Numbered from the stretch's first letter, positions 44,346 through 54,127 are shown. The stretch is 64,000 nucleotides of DNA from Flavobacterium cucumis (GCF_900148835.1 NZ_FRYK01000001.1:620001-684000); one strand, 5' to 3'. Program-made: numbers and translations. The notes: generated from the letters alone by a model not told the origin.

Positions 44346-45581
44346 TTACATATTCAACCAAATTTCAGGATTAAGAGTAGTCGTGTTTTGAAGTACTAAA
44401 AATTTAATAACAGCACTTCCTGAAGAATCGGTATGAATTTTTCCTATACTTTGTTTTATACTTACTTTTTGTCCTTTCGTCACACTAACAGTTGATAAGT
44501 TCAAATAAACGGTAATAAAATCTCCATGTTGAATATAGACGGCTTTATTATTTGCTGATATCACTTGAACTTGTAATACCTCACCTCCAAAAACAGCTCT
44601 CGCATAAGATCCTGGTTTTGTTGAAATCTCAACACCACTATTGTGTATCGTTAAATTCTTATGTACGGGGTGCGGTTGATCTCCATGTTTTAGTGAAATA
44701 TAACCATCAGCAACAGGCCAAGGAAGTTTTCCTTTATTGGCTATGAAATTATCTGAAACTACTTTGCCTTCGGCTGTTAATACAAACTTCGAAGCCTCTC
44801 TGCTTCCTGATTTAGGAGCTGATTTCCCTGTTTTTGCTGCATTTCTTTTATTAGCAGCGGCAATTTCAGCTGCAACTAAACTTTTAATTTTAGCATCGAT
44901 TGATTTTGCTTCTTTTTGTTTTTTATCTATTTCAGCCGCGTACTTTTTCTTATCTTTTTGAATGATTTTGGCTAAACGTTCTTGCTCCTTCTTCTCTTTC
45001 TCTAATTCTTGCTTTTCTTTTTCAGTTTGTTCTAAGACGATTTCTTTTTCTTTTTTACGCTCCGACAAACGCTTTTCTGCTTGGGCTAATTTAATTTGTT
45101 TTTCTTTAATTTCTTCACCCTGCATCTTTCTGAATCCTGCATATTGTTTCATATACTGAATACGCTTATATGCTTGCAGAAAATTCTCCGAAGAAAGAAT
45201 AAACATAATTCTACTTTGTTCGTTTCTACTTTTGTATGATTTCACAATCATCTTTTCGTAATCCTCTTTCAAAACTTTTAATTCTCTATTTAACTTGTTC
45301 ATTTCTAATTGTGTTAAATAGATTTCATCACTTAAAATACGGGTTTGTTTCGCCGTAGTACTAAGTAATTTTTGTCGCAATTGAATTAAATTCCTTTGCT
45401 GACTTATTTGCTTCAAAACCGATTTTTCTTTCTTTTTTTCAGCTTCTAACCTAGCTTTAGTCTCTGAAATCTCTTTTAAGACTTGAGCTTTACGCTCTTC
45501 CAATTTTTGTTGTTCGGAAGATTGTGCAAAAGATAGATTTATAAAGAAAAAGAAAATAACAATTTTAAAAAAATAATTCAT
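44346..45581 (-). CDS. EnvC-like coiled-coil protein with degenerate LytM (M23) domain
   Basis: A 411-residue exported protein. Signal peptide about 1-19 (ending LSFAQ), coiled-coil from about 20 to 240, and a C-terminal M23/LytM domain (about 285-411). Key zinc ligands are changed: the metal Asp of the usual NNSGIDI-type motif is Glu318 in HNSGVEI, and the HLHFE motif near the end reads VIKFLV. EnvC, which activates amidases instead of cutting peptidoglycan itself, also has a degenerate LytM domain. I chose the ATG at 45581, which starts the signal peptide; the frame extends 15 codons upstream. It probably acts in cell separation. Confidence 0.85.
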   Translation of the reverse strand: MNYFFKIVIFFFFINLSFAQSSEQQKLEERKAQVLKEISETKARLEAEKKKEKSVLKQISQQRNLIQLRQKLLSTTAKQTRILSDEIYLTQLEMNKLNRELKVLKEDYEKMIVKSYKSRNEQSRIMFILSSENFLQAYKRIQYMKQYAGFRKMQGEEIKEKQIKLAQAEKRLSERKKEKEIVLEQTEKEKQELEKEKKEQERLAKIIQKDKKKYAAEIDKKQKEAKSIDAKIKSLVAAEIAAANKRNAAKTGKSAPKSGSREASKFVLTAEGKVVSDNFIANKGKLPWPVADGYISLKHGDQPHPVHKNLTIHNSGVEISTKPGSYARAVFGGEVLQVQVISANNKAVYIQHGDFITVYLNLSTVSVTKGQKVSIKQSIGKIHTDSSGSAVIKFLVLQNTTTLNPEIWLNM

Positions 45582-45629
45582 GTATAGAAGATTTTTACAA
45601 AGGTAAATTTGTTTTCTAGATTTCAAAAA

Positions 45630-46394
45630 TTAATCCAATTCTATTTGGGTATATCCGCTAGGTATAGAATAAGAATAACTCAAATTTTCATTAAATGTTG
45701 TGTTTTTATACTCAATTTCAATTGAAATCTTATCTTTTTGAGAGGCTTTTATTAGTACTTCATTGGGTAAAAACATATCATTTATCTTCTTGTGAGATGG
45801 ATATTGAATTTCCAAACTTCTGTTTTTACTAACTTGATTAATGGTTTCTTTTTTCAATAAATAATTAGCTCCTTCAAAATAAAACTCTTTTGTAACTGCC
45901 GATGTAGTCGATAAAGACAATTTGAACAAAGCATCAACTACCTCAGAATTCCATCGGTCCTTTGTTAAATCATCAATGGCTTTGCCTAAAAATAAATTTT
46001 GTACTTTATTAAAATCTAAATCGGTTCCCAACCAATTGCTTAACATACTGAAATCGCCCTCAAAATAAGTCCCATTTAATTTCTCATAATAACTTACTTT
46101 TGTTGGAGTTATGATAGCTTTTGCCATTGGAATGCCAAAAAATTTGATGTTTATCCAAATAATTTCGTCTTTTTTGATACGAATATCAGCGTTCATCGAA
46201 TGCGATTGCTTTTCATCCTCATAGCGAGCATTAGCTCTAATATTCAACGTCTTAAAATCAAAATCATTAGTATAATGACCCTTTATAACTTTAGAAACTT
46301 CGGTGTTCTCATTGGCAGCTGCAGTAGCTACGGCTTGTTTCGATTTACATCCGATTAAAAAAACGATTAAAAAAGTTGATAGTATTGGCTTCAT
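45630..46394 (-). CDS. DUF4292 lipoprotein (LolA-like)
   Basis: A 254-residue lipoprotein (LIGC, lipid Cys near 16). The DUF4292 family has a LolA/LolB-like beta-fold; signature segments are LNIRANARYEDEK, IWINIKFFGIPMAKAIITP and the following strand pairs. It may carry lipids or lipoproteins across the periplasm, but this is inference from the fold. It is immediately downstream of the TPR gene (adjacent ends) and 48 bases before the EnvC-like start, so a shared transcript is likely. Confidence 0.9.
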   Translation of the reverse strand: MKPILSTFLIVFLIGCKSKQAVATAAANENTEVSKVIKGHYTNDFDFKTLNIRANARYEDEKQSHSMNADIRIKKDEIIWINIKFFGIPMAKAIITPTKVSYYEKLNGTYFEGDFSMLSNWLGTDLDFNKVQNLFLGKAIDDLTKDRWNSEVVDALFKLSLSTTSAVTKEFYFEGANYLLKKETINQVSKNRSLEIQYPSHKKINDMFLPNEVLIKASQKDKISIEIEYKNTTFNENLSYSYSIPSGYTQIELD

Positions 46395-47735
46395 TTATTT
46401 TTGTAATTGCTTTAATTTGTTGGTATACACTTGCTTTTTAGCATTATCATTCAAATTTTCGCAACTGATGATTAATTGTTTGTAAAAATTAGCTTCTAAT
46501 GACTGGTTCTCCACTACAAAATCCAAGCCATTTTCTAGAGCGGTTTTCGCTTTCTTAAATTCTTTTAACTTATTATAACCCAACCCTACATAGAGATAAA
46601 AATTAGGTTGCGTTGGAAAAGACTCTAAGAATTCTTCCGCATTTTGAGTAACCTTGTGAAAATCTAGTTTTTGGATTAATATTTCCAAATACAATTCCAT
46701 TGCTTCTATATCTTCTGGATTTTTCTTAAGTCCTTTCTCAAAATAAAACGATGCTTTCTCTAAATCGTTCTTTTTCCAGAAAAATTTAGCTAGTTCTTTA
46801 GCCACATTGATTTCTTTGTCATCATCAAAATACGGAATCGCTTTATCTATATCTTTCAAATACGTTGGATTTTTTACCGCAAAAATTAAAAACTCATTAA
46901 AAACACGATGCTTGATTTTTAAATCCATCCGTTCGTTTTCCAAAACTTTAAACATTGATTTGGAAGCATTTTCGCCATCGTTGTTATTCAAATGAAATTT
47001 CACCAAACTAACATGTGCCCAGTCGGAATTTGGAATTTCTTTTTCCAATTGTTTCGCTACTTCAAAAGCTTTGTCTTCTTGATTAAAACCTGAATACAAC
47101 ACAATCAAATCGATATAATTTTGCTCTACTTTTGGATTCTTTTTAATTGCATCTTCAAGTTGTTCTTTTTGGGGTTTCGCATAATTATTTGATTCTTGGA
47201 TTCTCAATTTATAGTATTCCATCATGCTGGTCAACTTGGATTTCGATTCCATGTCTTTCAACAAGTCTAACGCTTTTCCGTGTTGGTTGGTATTCATGTA
47301 AAGCGAAACCAAATCTTCTTTCATGTTAGCATCAAACTCCACTAATTTCTCAACAATTGGAATCGATTTTTGAAAATCTTTGGTTTGATAATACACATCG
47401 TACAATCCGTTCCAATACCAACGTTGTTTGTTGTCTAACTCAACTGCTTTTTTAAATGCTTTTTCAGCATACACATAATTTTTCAAACTCAAGTAATTTT
47501 TACCCAATTCATATTGAAAAGCGGCATTTGTAGGCTCTTTTTCGATGCATTTTTGAATCGCCACAATTGCTTTATCGTAATTTTCAATACCACGTTGTTT
47601 CATGGCTTCGTAAAAATTATTTTCCAATTGGTCATCCACCAAAGCAATTGCATCAGGATTATCTTGCGCGAACAAGTAATTCCCAAAACTGAAAAGCAGG
47701 AACGTAAATAAAGCTATGTGTTTTCTTTTTATCAT
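46395..47735 (-). CDS. Exported tetratricopeptide repeat protein
   Basis: A 446-residue TPR protein with a signal peptide (about 1-23, ending LFAQ). TPR units fill residues 40-430 (YEAMKQRGIENYDKAIVAI, FYLYVGLGYNKLKEFKKA). Its stop is directly before the DUF4292 gene and its start is directly after the nucleotidyltransferase stop. The fixed order with the envelope genes suggests a scaffold in envelope assembly. No enzymatic motif. Confidence 0.88.
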   Translation of the reverse strand: MIKRKHIALFTFLLFSFGNYLFAQDNPDAIALVDDQLENNFYEAMKQRGIENYDKAIVAIQKCIEKEPTNAAFQYELGKNYLSLKNYVYAEKAFKKAVELDNKQRWYWNGLYDVYYQTKDFQKSIPIVEKLVEFDANMKEDLVSLYMNTNQHGKALDLLKDMESKSKLTSMMEYYKLRIQESNNYAKPQKEQLEDAIKKNPKVEQNYIDLIVLYSGFNQEDKAFEVAKQLEKEIPNSDWAHVSLVKFHLNNNDGENASKSMFKVLENERMDLKIKHRVFNEFLIFAVKNPTYLKDIDKAIPYFDDDKEINVAKELAKFFWKKNDLEKASFYFEKGLKKNPEDIEAMELYLEILIQKLDFHKVTQNAEEFLESFPTQPNFYLYVGLGYNKLKEFKKAKTALENGLDFVVENQSLEANFYKQLIISCENLNDNAKKQVYTNKLKQLQK

Positions 47736-48746
47736 TTATTCTAAAACCGAATAATCTCCGATACTTACACTTGTAAAACTACCATCAAAACTAACATGAT
47801 TTCCTATCATCGCGTTATCTAAATTGGCATTTTTAATATGTGCATGAGTTTGAATCAAGCTGTTTTTAATCGTAGAATCAACTACGTGACATCCTTTTCC
47901 TAACGAAACATTTGGACCAACTGTAGCATTAATCAACACTACATCTTCACCAATATAACATGGAGGAATGATAGTTGAATTCTCTAATTTTACATCATAA
48001 TCAACTAAATGTTCGCCATCGTTATGTAAAAAACCTAACATTCTAGTATTGGTTTCTACTGTAACATCTTTATTTCCACAATCCATCCACTCGTCTACTT
48101 GTCCAGGCACAAATTTCATGCCTTTTGCCATCATTTGTTTGATTCCATCATTAATTTGATATTCGCCACCGTGAATAATGTTGTTATCTAAAACCGATTG
48201 CAATTCGTTTTTCAACACGGCAATGTCTTTAAAATAATAAATTCCGATAACTGCTAAATCCGATACAAATTCTTTTGGCTTTTCTACCAATTCGATGATT
48301 TCACCATTGTCATTTAAGTTTACTACACCAAAAGCTTCAGGCTGATCCACTTGTTTTACCCAAATTACGCTATCAGCAGTAGTATCCAAATCAAAATCGG
48401 CACGAATTAAAGTATCCGCATACGCAATAACCGCTGGACCAGATAAAGAATCTTTAGCACACATAATCGCGTGACCCGTTCCTAATGCTTCATTTTGATA
48501 ATAGATAGTTCCTCTTGCGCCCAACTTTTGAGCAATCGCAATTAAATCTTCTTCTACTTTTTTACCAAAACTCTCATGAATAATAAACGCAACTTCATCT
48601 ATTTTCTGATTTAAAACGCCAGCAATATCTTCCACTAAACGGTGAACGATTGGTTTTCCTGCTACAGGAATTAATGGTTTTGGAACGGTTAAGGTATGTG
48701 GGCGAAGACGTGAACCACGACCTGCCATTGGTACGATTATTTTCAT
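47736..48746 (-). CDS. Sugar-phosphate nucleotidyltransferase
   Basis: A 336-residue NDP-sugar pyrophosphorylase. It starts MKIIVPMAGRGSRLRPHTLTVPKPLIPVAGKP, containing the nucleotide-binding GxGxRxxP-T...PKPL pattern. The C-terminal part (about 245-330) has left-handed beta-helix repeats, as in GlmU and RmlA-like enzymes. It makes an activated sugar for LPS, capsule or peptidoglycan; which sugar cannot be told. Between it and dut is a 120-base repeat element. Confidence 0.9.
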   Translation of the reverse strand: MKIIVPMAGRGSRLRPHTLTVPKPLIPVAGKPIVHRLVEDIAGVLNQKIDEVAFIIHESFGKKVEEDLIAIAQKLGARGTIYYQNEALGTGHAIMCAKDSLSGPAVIAYADTLIRADFDLDTTADSVIWVKQVDQPEAFGVVNLNDNGEIIELVEKPKEFVSDLAVIGIYYFKDIAVLKNELQSVLDNNIIHGGEYQINDGIKQMMAKGMKFVPGQVDEWMDCGNKDVTVETNTRMLGFLHNDGEHLVDYDVKLENSTIIPPCYIGEDVVLINATVGPNVSLGKGCHVVDSTIKNSLIQTHAHIKNANLDNAMIGNHVSFDGSFTSVSIGDYSVLE

Positions 48747-48750
48747 GTTA

Positions 48751-48870
48751 GCCCCCTAACCCCCGAAGGGGGAATTCCTATTAGGGGTCAATAGGATTTT
48801 ATTAATTAATTCGATTTATATTTAACTATTCACACAATTTTGTCAATTCCCCCTTTGGGGATTAGGGGGC
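48751..48870. repeat. Inverted-repeat element filling the dut to nucleotidyltransferase spacer
   Basis: Two 26-base arms (48751-48776 and 48845-48870) are reverse complements with 24 of 26 bases matching; they start GCCCCCTAACC and end GGATTAGGGGGC. Each arm also has an internal C-run/G-run hairpin. The 68 bases between are AT-rich, with a small hairpin CCTATT...AATAGG. The arms abut the nucleotidyltransferase start codon (four bases) and the dut stop codon (one base). It resembles the GC-rich CCCCCTAAC repeats of Flavobacterium intergenic regions; a MITE-like origin is possible. Confidence 0.8.
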
Positions 48871-48871
48871 T

Positions 48872-49306
48872 TTACTTCACTCCCGTGCTACCAAAACCAC
48901 CTTCGCCTCTTGAAGTTTCTGATAATTCGGTTACTTCAATCCATTCCGCTCTTTCGTGTTTGGCGATGATTAACTGGGCGATGCGTTCTCCGTTTTCGAT
49001 TACAAAATCTTCATTGGATAAATTTACTAAAATCACACCTATTTCTCCACGGTAATCCGCATCGACAGTTCCTGGTGAGTTTAACACAGTGATTCCTTTT
49101 TTAGCAGCCAAACCGCTTCTTGGTCGTACTTGCGCTTCGTAACCGATGGGTAATTCAATAAAAAGTCCGGTTTTTATGATGGTTCTTTCTAGTGATTTTA
49201 AAGTGATTGGTTCTGAAATATTCGCACGTAAATCCATTCCTGCCGAAGCGATGGTTTCGTAGTTGGGTAACTCGTGATTGGATTTATTGATGATTTTGAT
49301 TTGCAT
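48872..49306 (-). CDS. dut: dUTP diphosphatase
   Basis: A 144-residue dUTPase, trimeric, which hydrolyses dUTP to dUMP to keep uracil out of DNA and supply dTMP synthesis. All five motifs are present: [38 protein letters not shown] and the C-terminal [10 protein letters not shown]. Transcription probably continues from the flippase upstream and crosses the repeat element to the nucleotidyltransferase. Confidence 0.98.
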   Translation of the reverse strand: MQIKIINKSNHELPNYETIASAGMDLRANISEPITLKSLERTIIKTGLFIELPIGYEAQVRPRSGLAAKKGITVLNSPGTVDADYRGEIGVILVNLSNEDFVIENGERIAQLIIAKHERAEWIEVTELSETSRGEGGFGSTGVK

Positions 49307-49381
49307 TTTTAATTCTATTTTTTTTGGAACACAAATTTTAGAAATTGGAGAAATCCTTACTAAATCTATAATTCAAAGTTA

Positions 49382-50842
49382 TTATTTTCTTCTGATAATT
49401 GTTAAAATGGTTTCTTTTTCGTTTCGGTACACAAAGTAAGCAAAAAACAAGATAGCTGCAATTCCGAAAACGTAAGTTTCTCGTAAAATGGGCACGTAAA
49501 ACGAAATTCCGGAAAGCATTATCGCTAATCCTAAATACGTAAAAATCGCTTTTTTATCATACGGAATTGGGTATTTCTTTTGTCCCATGTAATACGAAAT
49601 GAACATCATGGTTCCGTAAGCCAAAATGGTTGCAATTGCAGAACCCATATAACTAATGAATGGAATTAAAATCAAGTTTAAAATTAAAGTTACAATTGCT
49701 CCTACAATCGAAATATAAGCACCAATTTTAGTTTTATCAATTAATTTGTACCAAACCGATAAATTGGTATAAATCCCTAAAAAGAAATTAGCCAAAACAA
49801 TTAACGGCACCACATCCATAGCATCCCAATATGTTTCTTTTGGAACCAAAATCAACTTTAAAATATCTGCAAAAACGATAACACCTAAACAAATGAAAGA
49901 ACCAAAAATGACAAAATATTTAGTAATCGTGGCATAAGTTTGCGGTGCGTTTTCATTTTTAGCGTGACTAAAGAAAAAGGGTTCGATTCCTAATGTATAA
50001 GCCGTGCGGAACAAGACCATAAACATTCCGATTTTGTAACAAGCGGAATAAGCTCCGATATCAGCCATATCGACTTCCATCCAATCTAACAAGATTTTAT
50101 CGAAATGTTCGTTGATGGCAAAAGCAATTCCGGCTACTAAAATAGGCAAACCATATTGCATCATTTTTTTCCACAAATCGGCATCGAATTGCCATTTGAT
50201 TTTGAAATAATCGGGTAAAACGAAAAGTAAAGTAGCTAAGCTTGCTATTAAATTCGCAACGAAAATATAACCAATTTGAAAATCATCGTGATAAATGGTT
50301 TGAATGATTAGATTCGAAGATTCGTTTGCTAAATCGGGAAGAAGAATCAAAAAGAAAACGTTTAGTAATAAATTAATTAAGACGTTTGAAATCTTAATTA
50401 CGGCATATTTTATAGGACGACCTTCGGCTCTAATTTTAGAAAACGGAATAATGGCCAACGCATCTAAAGCTAAAATCCAAATAGTAAAAACGATATATTC
50501 CACATTAATTTCTGACCAAAGTGCTAAATCTTTTCGAAATAAAAGAAACAAAACTAAAAACCCTATCGTTGACCAAAAGAGTGAAATAGTTGCCGTAGAA
50601 ATTACTTTGCTTTTATTGTTTTCGGAATTATAAAATCGGAAAAAAGCGGTTTCCATTCCGTAAGATAAAATCACATTGAAGAAAACCAAATAAGAAAAAA
50701 TAACTGAAACTTCCCCCATTTTTTCTTTATCAGTTAGATAGTAGACAAAAATTGGGTTTAGAATGAAACTGATAATTCTTGGCAAAACGGTTGCGATGCC
50801 ATAGATTGCCGTTTGTTTAAAAAGACTTTTGTAGAGACTCAA
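49382..50842 (-). CDS. Wzx/MviN-family polysaccharide flippase
   Basis: A 486-residue membrane protein with 12-14 predicted helices of the polysaccharide-transport (MATE/MurJ-like) superfamily. It has the segment AIYGIATVLPRIISFILNPIF at the start and a repeated hydrophobic pattern through the end. It probably moves lipid-linked sugars across the inner membrane, for O-antigen or exopolysaccharide. The neighbouring nucleotidyltransferase would support the same pathway. It follows the lipoprotein gene by 30 bases, with a -7 element in the gap. Confidence 0.9.
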   Translation of the reverse strand: MSLYKSLFKQTAIYGIATVLPRIISFILNPIFVYYLTDKEKMGEVSVIFSYLVFFNVILSYGMETAFFRFYNSENNKSKVISTATISLFWSTIGFLVLFLLFRKDLALWSEINVEYIVFTIWILALDALAIIPFSKIRAEGRPIKYAVIKISNVLINLLLNVFFLILLPDLANESSNLIIQTIYHDDFQIGYIFVANLIASLATLLFVLPDYFKIKWQFDADLWKKMMQYGLPILVAGIAFAINEHFDKILLDWMEVDMADIGAYSACYKIGMFMVLFRTAYTLGIEPFFFSHAKNENAPQTYATITKYFVIFGSFICLGVIVFADILKLILVPKETYWDAMDVVPLIVLANFFLGIYTNLSVWYKLIDKTKIGAYISIVGAIVTLILNLILIPFISYMGSAIATILAYGTMMFISYYMGQKKYPIPYDKKAIFTYLGLAIMLSGISFYVPILRETYVFGIAAILFFAYFVYRNEKETILTIIRRK

Positions 50843-50863
50843 TTTCGTTTGGTTTTAGATAAA

Positions 50864-50871
50864 CAAATGTA
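50864..50871 (-). promoter_or_regulatory. -7 element for the flippase-dut unit
   Basis: The minus strand reads TACATTTG, a TAnnTTTG match, 21 bases before the start. It abuts the end of the upstream lipoprotein gene. No good TTG at -33. Confidence 0.4.
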
Positions 50872-50872
50872 A

Positions 50873-51325
50873 TTAAAACTTTGGCTTTGCCGAAGGATAT
50901 TCCAAGCTTGGTTTTTCAATTACATTCGTAATTTTTTGTTGGTATTCTTTACCGTTTTTTGAAAATACTAAAATAGCTTCCTTGTCAGCTAATATTAAGG
51001 CATTTTTTGGGCTGGTATAAATTTGAGTATCATCCTCTTCAGATTTTTGTTGATTGCCTTCAGTTTTTATTCTCGCAATTAAATGTAATTCATCTTGATT
51101 CTCAAAAGTGACTTCGTATCCTCTAAAAATTACTTTTTTTAGTTCAATATTAGGAGGCAGTTCCGATTTTAAATCAATATAAAAATTAATCCCACTTCCC
51201 CCACCACGAATACCAGCTACCCAAGATTGATAAGAAGCCTCAATCGCTGATTCTTTAATGATTACATCCTGACTAGAACAACTCGTAACTAAAATCAAGA
51301 ATAGTATTGAAATATAATGCTTCAT
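50873..51325 (-). CDS. Lipoprotein of unknown function
   Basis: A 150-residue lipoprotein (signal peptide with lipobox VTSC, lipid Cys near 16). The body has a beta-rich pattern (KKVIFRGYEVTFEN) and a Gly-rich AGIRGGGSGINFY segment. I do not recognise the family. It follows the GNAT gene by five bases and is probably in the same transcript as it and the S9 peptidase. Confidence 0.7.
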   Translation of the reverse strand: MKHYISILFLILVTSCSSQDVIIKESAIEASYQSWVAGIRGGGSGINFYIDLKSELPPNIELKKVIFRGYEVTFENQDELHLIARIKTEGNQQKSEEDDTQIYTSPKNALILADKEAILVFSKNGKEYQQKITNVIEKPSLEYPSAKPKF

Positions 51326-51330
51326 AATTC

Positions 51331-51756
51331 CTATTTTAAATATTTCACAAAATGAAATCCTTTGGGGACAAATCCGTGATTCATGTAGAATTTTTGTGCT
51401 CCAAAATTGGTAGTATATGCATCTAAAGCAATCATATTACAATTTTCATCAATGGCCTTTTGGTTGAGATAATTCGTCATAATACTTCCTATTCCTTTAG
51501 AACGAAAATCTTCATGTACGACCACATTATCCATTTCTAAGTATTTTCCGCACCACAATTTTGTTCCAATCCAAAATCCAGCTAAACCCATCGTGATACC
51601 GTTTTCTACTACAATTAATTGTTTATAATTATGCGGGATCATTTTGTCTAACAAATCACCATAAATTTCAAGCGTATAATCGGGATATAACTGTTGGATA
51701 ATGGATAGTTGTTCCAACATATCGGCTTTATTTCCTAATTCAATTAACTGAGGCAT
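51331..51756 (-). CDS. GNAT family N-acetyltransferase
   Basis: A 141-residue acetyltransferase. The acetyl-CoA-binding R/Q-x-x-G-x-G/A motif is FRSKGIGSIM, and the following helix and GAQKFYMNHGF strand are typical. The small size and single domain are normal. The substrate is unknown. It starts one base after the S9 peptidase gene stops. Confidence 0.9.
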   Translation of the reverse strand: MPQLIELGNKADMLEQLSIIQQLYPDYTLEIYGDLLDKMIPHNYKQLIVVENGITMGLAGFWIGTKLWCGKYLEMDNVVVHEDFRSKGIGSIMTNYLNQKAIDENCNMIALDAYTTNFGAQKFYMNHGFVPKGFHFVKYLK

Positions 51757-51757
51757 T

Positions 51758-54100
51758 TTATTTTTGTAATAGATTTTCGTTAAATAAGTCTAAAATTCTT
51801 CGGTATTCGTCTATCCAAGAATAGGTTTCTGTAAAACCGTGTGCTTCAACTGGGAAAACTGCTAAATCCCAATCTTTTTTCCCTAATTCAATAAAACGTT
51901 GTGTTAATCTCACAATGTCTTGAAATTGTACATTGTCATCGACCATTCCGTGTAACATCAACAATTTATCTTGTAAGTTATTGGCGAAATAAATAGGTGA
52001 ACTTTTCTTGTATGCTTCAGGATCGGTTTCTGGGAAATTCAAAATATTTGACGTGTAACCGTGATTGTAATGCGCCCAATCGGTAACCGAACGCAAAGCA
52101 GCTCCAGCTTTGAATTCGCCAGGTTCAGTTAATAATGCCATTAAGGTGATGAAACCGCCATACGAACCACCGTAAATTCCCACTCGATCGGCATCAATTC
52201 CTAAATTTTGAACCAAATAGTTCTTTCCATCCAGTTGGTCGGATAAATCTTTTCCGCCCATGTGACGGTAGATTCCCGTTCTAAAATCACGCCCGTAACC
52301 ATCACTAGCTCTATAATCGATGTCTAAAACCGTGTAACCTAAATCGGTTAACATATTGTGAAACATGTATTCTCTGTGATAAGTACTCCAATAATTGTGC
52401 GCGTTTTGCAAATATCCTGCACCGTGAACAAAAATAACTGCGGCTTTGTTCTTGTTTTCTACTTTTGGTTGATACAAACGTGCGTAAACATTGGTTCCGT
52501 CTTCGGCTTTAAAAGTGATAACTTCTGGTGTTTTCCAATTGTATTTTTTGAATTCTGGCGTAGTTGAAAACGTAATTTGTTTTAATTCCGAATTCGGTTT
52601 GTTAGTTCCAACGTACAATTCCCAAGGTTTGTTTTTATAAGAATAACGCACTAAAAGCGTTTTTTCATCTGGTGATAATTCAACTTCGTAGTTACCATCA
52701 TTCGTTAAAATTCCAGTCATTTTTTTAGAAGTGATGTCCAATTTATAAAAACTTCTATTTCCTGGATGTGTTGTCGTAGTCGTAATGTAAAATGATTTTT
52801 TATCGTTGGATAATTTCACTTCACGAACTTCCCAATTCCCATTTGTTAACGATTCTTTTTTCTTAGTCTCCAGATTGTACGTGTACAAATGCGAAAAACC
52901 AGTAGCTTCCGATTGAAAATAAAAAGTGGAATTATCAATAAAAGCCAATGTTCCACCACCGAAACTATAGCCTGGAATTCCAGGTCCGCCAATCCAAGCT
53001 ACGTCGTGTTGGTGGTCTAACTCTAAGATTTTTCCTGAAATTAAATCCAATTGCACTATCCAGCGATGTTTGTTGTCTTGACTTCTGATTTCTAAAACGG
53101 CATTTTTCCCATCTGGACTGTATACCGGACTCATCATTACAACCGCGGTTTCGTAATCCGATTTGTCTTTTAGATTTTCGTATTCTTGATAGTATTTTGG
53201 TGCCTCTTTGATTCCCGTTAAATTGGAAAACGAAACGTAATACGTAGTGTCTTTCGCTACATTGAAAATTCCGAATTTATGTTTACTAAAATTATCAACT
53301 GAGACTTTTGCTCGTGCTCTTTCTTGACGTGTAAATCCATCAGCAGTGATGAAATTTTCTACATTTGTGGAAGCTTGATTTGGATAATCGGAAAGTCTGA
53401 AGGTTACAAATTTTCCATCTGGTGATGCTTTAATTTGCTCCAAAGAAGATTTATCGTAAAAGATTTCTTTTGGAAATTTCTCTTTCCTGTTTTTAGATTT
53501 TTCTTCATACCATTTTGAAGCTGCTTCTTCATCGCGCACAAATTGAAACAATTCTTTTTGTTGATTTTTTAAGAACGAATCTTCTTCTTTTGATGCTTTA
53601 TTTTCTTTTCCAGGTTTAAAATTGGTCAACTGAACAATCGAAAAATCTTTGGTATTGAATTGATATACATTTCTATTTTGCTGAAAGAAAATCACATCAG
53701 CATTCGTGCTTCTTTCTACCGAGTTAATTCTATCGGCTAATTGAATGACTTTTTTGGTCTTTTTAGTGGATTTGGTATACGAATACAAAACCCCTTGATT
53801 CGTATAATACACCACGTCATACTCTTTTTGTGCTACCATAAAATCCAAATCATAAATTGGATTTGAAGTCGTTACTTTTTGTGGGGTTTTCAACGTAGCA
53901 TTCCAGAAATAAGAGCTATTTCCTATTTCATTATTCGGATTCCAATCAAACAAAACGGTTTGCCCATCAATAGACCAACGGTGATTATCGGGTTGGTGTC
54001 CGATGAATTCATTTCCTTTCATGATGTCTTCTAAACGAAGAGTTTGTGCCGAAGCCAAAAAGGTAAAAAGTAGTAGAACGAAAGATGTATATTTTTTCAT
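51758..54100 (-). CDS. Prolyl oligopeptidase/DPP IV-family serine peptidase (S9)
   Basis: A 780-residue exported peptidase. Signal peptide about 1-18 (ending ASAQ), a beta-propeller with WD/PD40-like repeats (about 40-480), and an alpha/beta-hydrolase domain. The catalytic Ser is in GGSYGGF near 645, Asp in GMVDDNVQ near 732 and His in EAHGFTE near 763. Several segments match S9B dipeptidyl peptidases. No type IX sorting domain is seen, so it is probably periplasmic. It leads a three- to five-gene run with GNAT and the lipoprotein. Confidence 0.95.
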   Translation of the reverse strand: MKKYTSFVLLLFTFLASAQTLRLEDIMKGNEFIGHQPDNHRWSIDGQTVLFDWNPNNEIGNSSYFWNATLKTPQKVTTSNPIYDLDFMVAQKEYDVVYYTNQGVLYSYTKSTKKTKKVIQLADRINSVERSTNADVIFFQQNRNVYQFNTKDFSIVQLTNFKPGKENKASKEEDSFLKNQQKELFQFVRDEEAASKWYEEKSKNRKEKFPKEIFYDKSSLEQIKASPDGKFVTFRLSDYPNQASTNVENFITADGFTRQERARAKVSVDNFSKHKFGIFNVAKDTTYYVSFSNLTGIKEAPKYYQEYENLKDKSDYETAVVMMSPVYSPDGKNAVLEIRSQDNKHRWIVQLDLISGKILELDHQHDVAWIGGPGIPGYSFGGGTLAFIDNSTFYFQSEATGFSHLYTYNLETKKKESLTNGNWEVREVKLSNDKKSFYITTTTTHPGNRSFYKLDITSKKMTGILTNDGNYEVELSPDEKTLLVRYSYKNKPWELYVGTNKPNSELKQITFSTTPEFKKYNWKTPEVITFKAEDGTNVYARLYQPKVENKNKAAVIFVHGAGYLQNAHNYWSTYHREYMFHNMLTDLGYTVLDIDYRASDGYGRDFRTGIYRHMGGKDLSDQLDGKNYLVQNLGIDADRVGIYGGSYGGFITLMALLTEPGEFKAGAALRSVTDWAHYNHGYTSNILNFPETDPEAYKKSSPIYFANNLQDKLLMLHGMVDDNVQFQDIVRLTQRFIELGKKDWDLAVFPVEAHGFTETYSWIDEYRRILDLFNENLLQK

Positions 54101-54119
54101 TGGTGAATTGTTATTCTTA

Positions 54120-54127
54120 CAAATATA
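54120..54127 (-). promoter_or_regulatory. -7 element for the S9 peptidase unit
   Basis: The minus strand reads TATATTTG, 19 bases before the ATG. The -33 TTG is not evident. Confidence 0.55.

Noticed and set aside
48751-48870. Terminator reading of the dut spacer hairpins
   Set aside because: The arms lack a following T run in the direction of transcription, and the two arms are near copies of each other, as in a repeat element.
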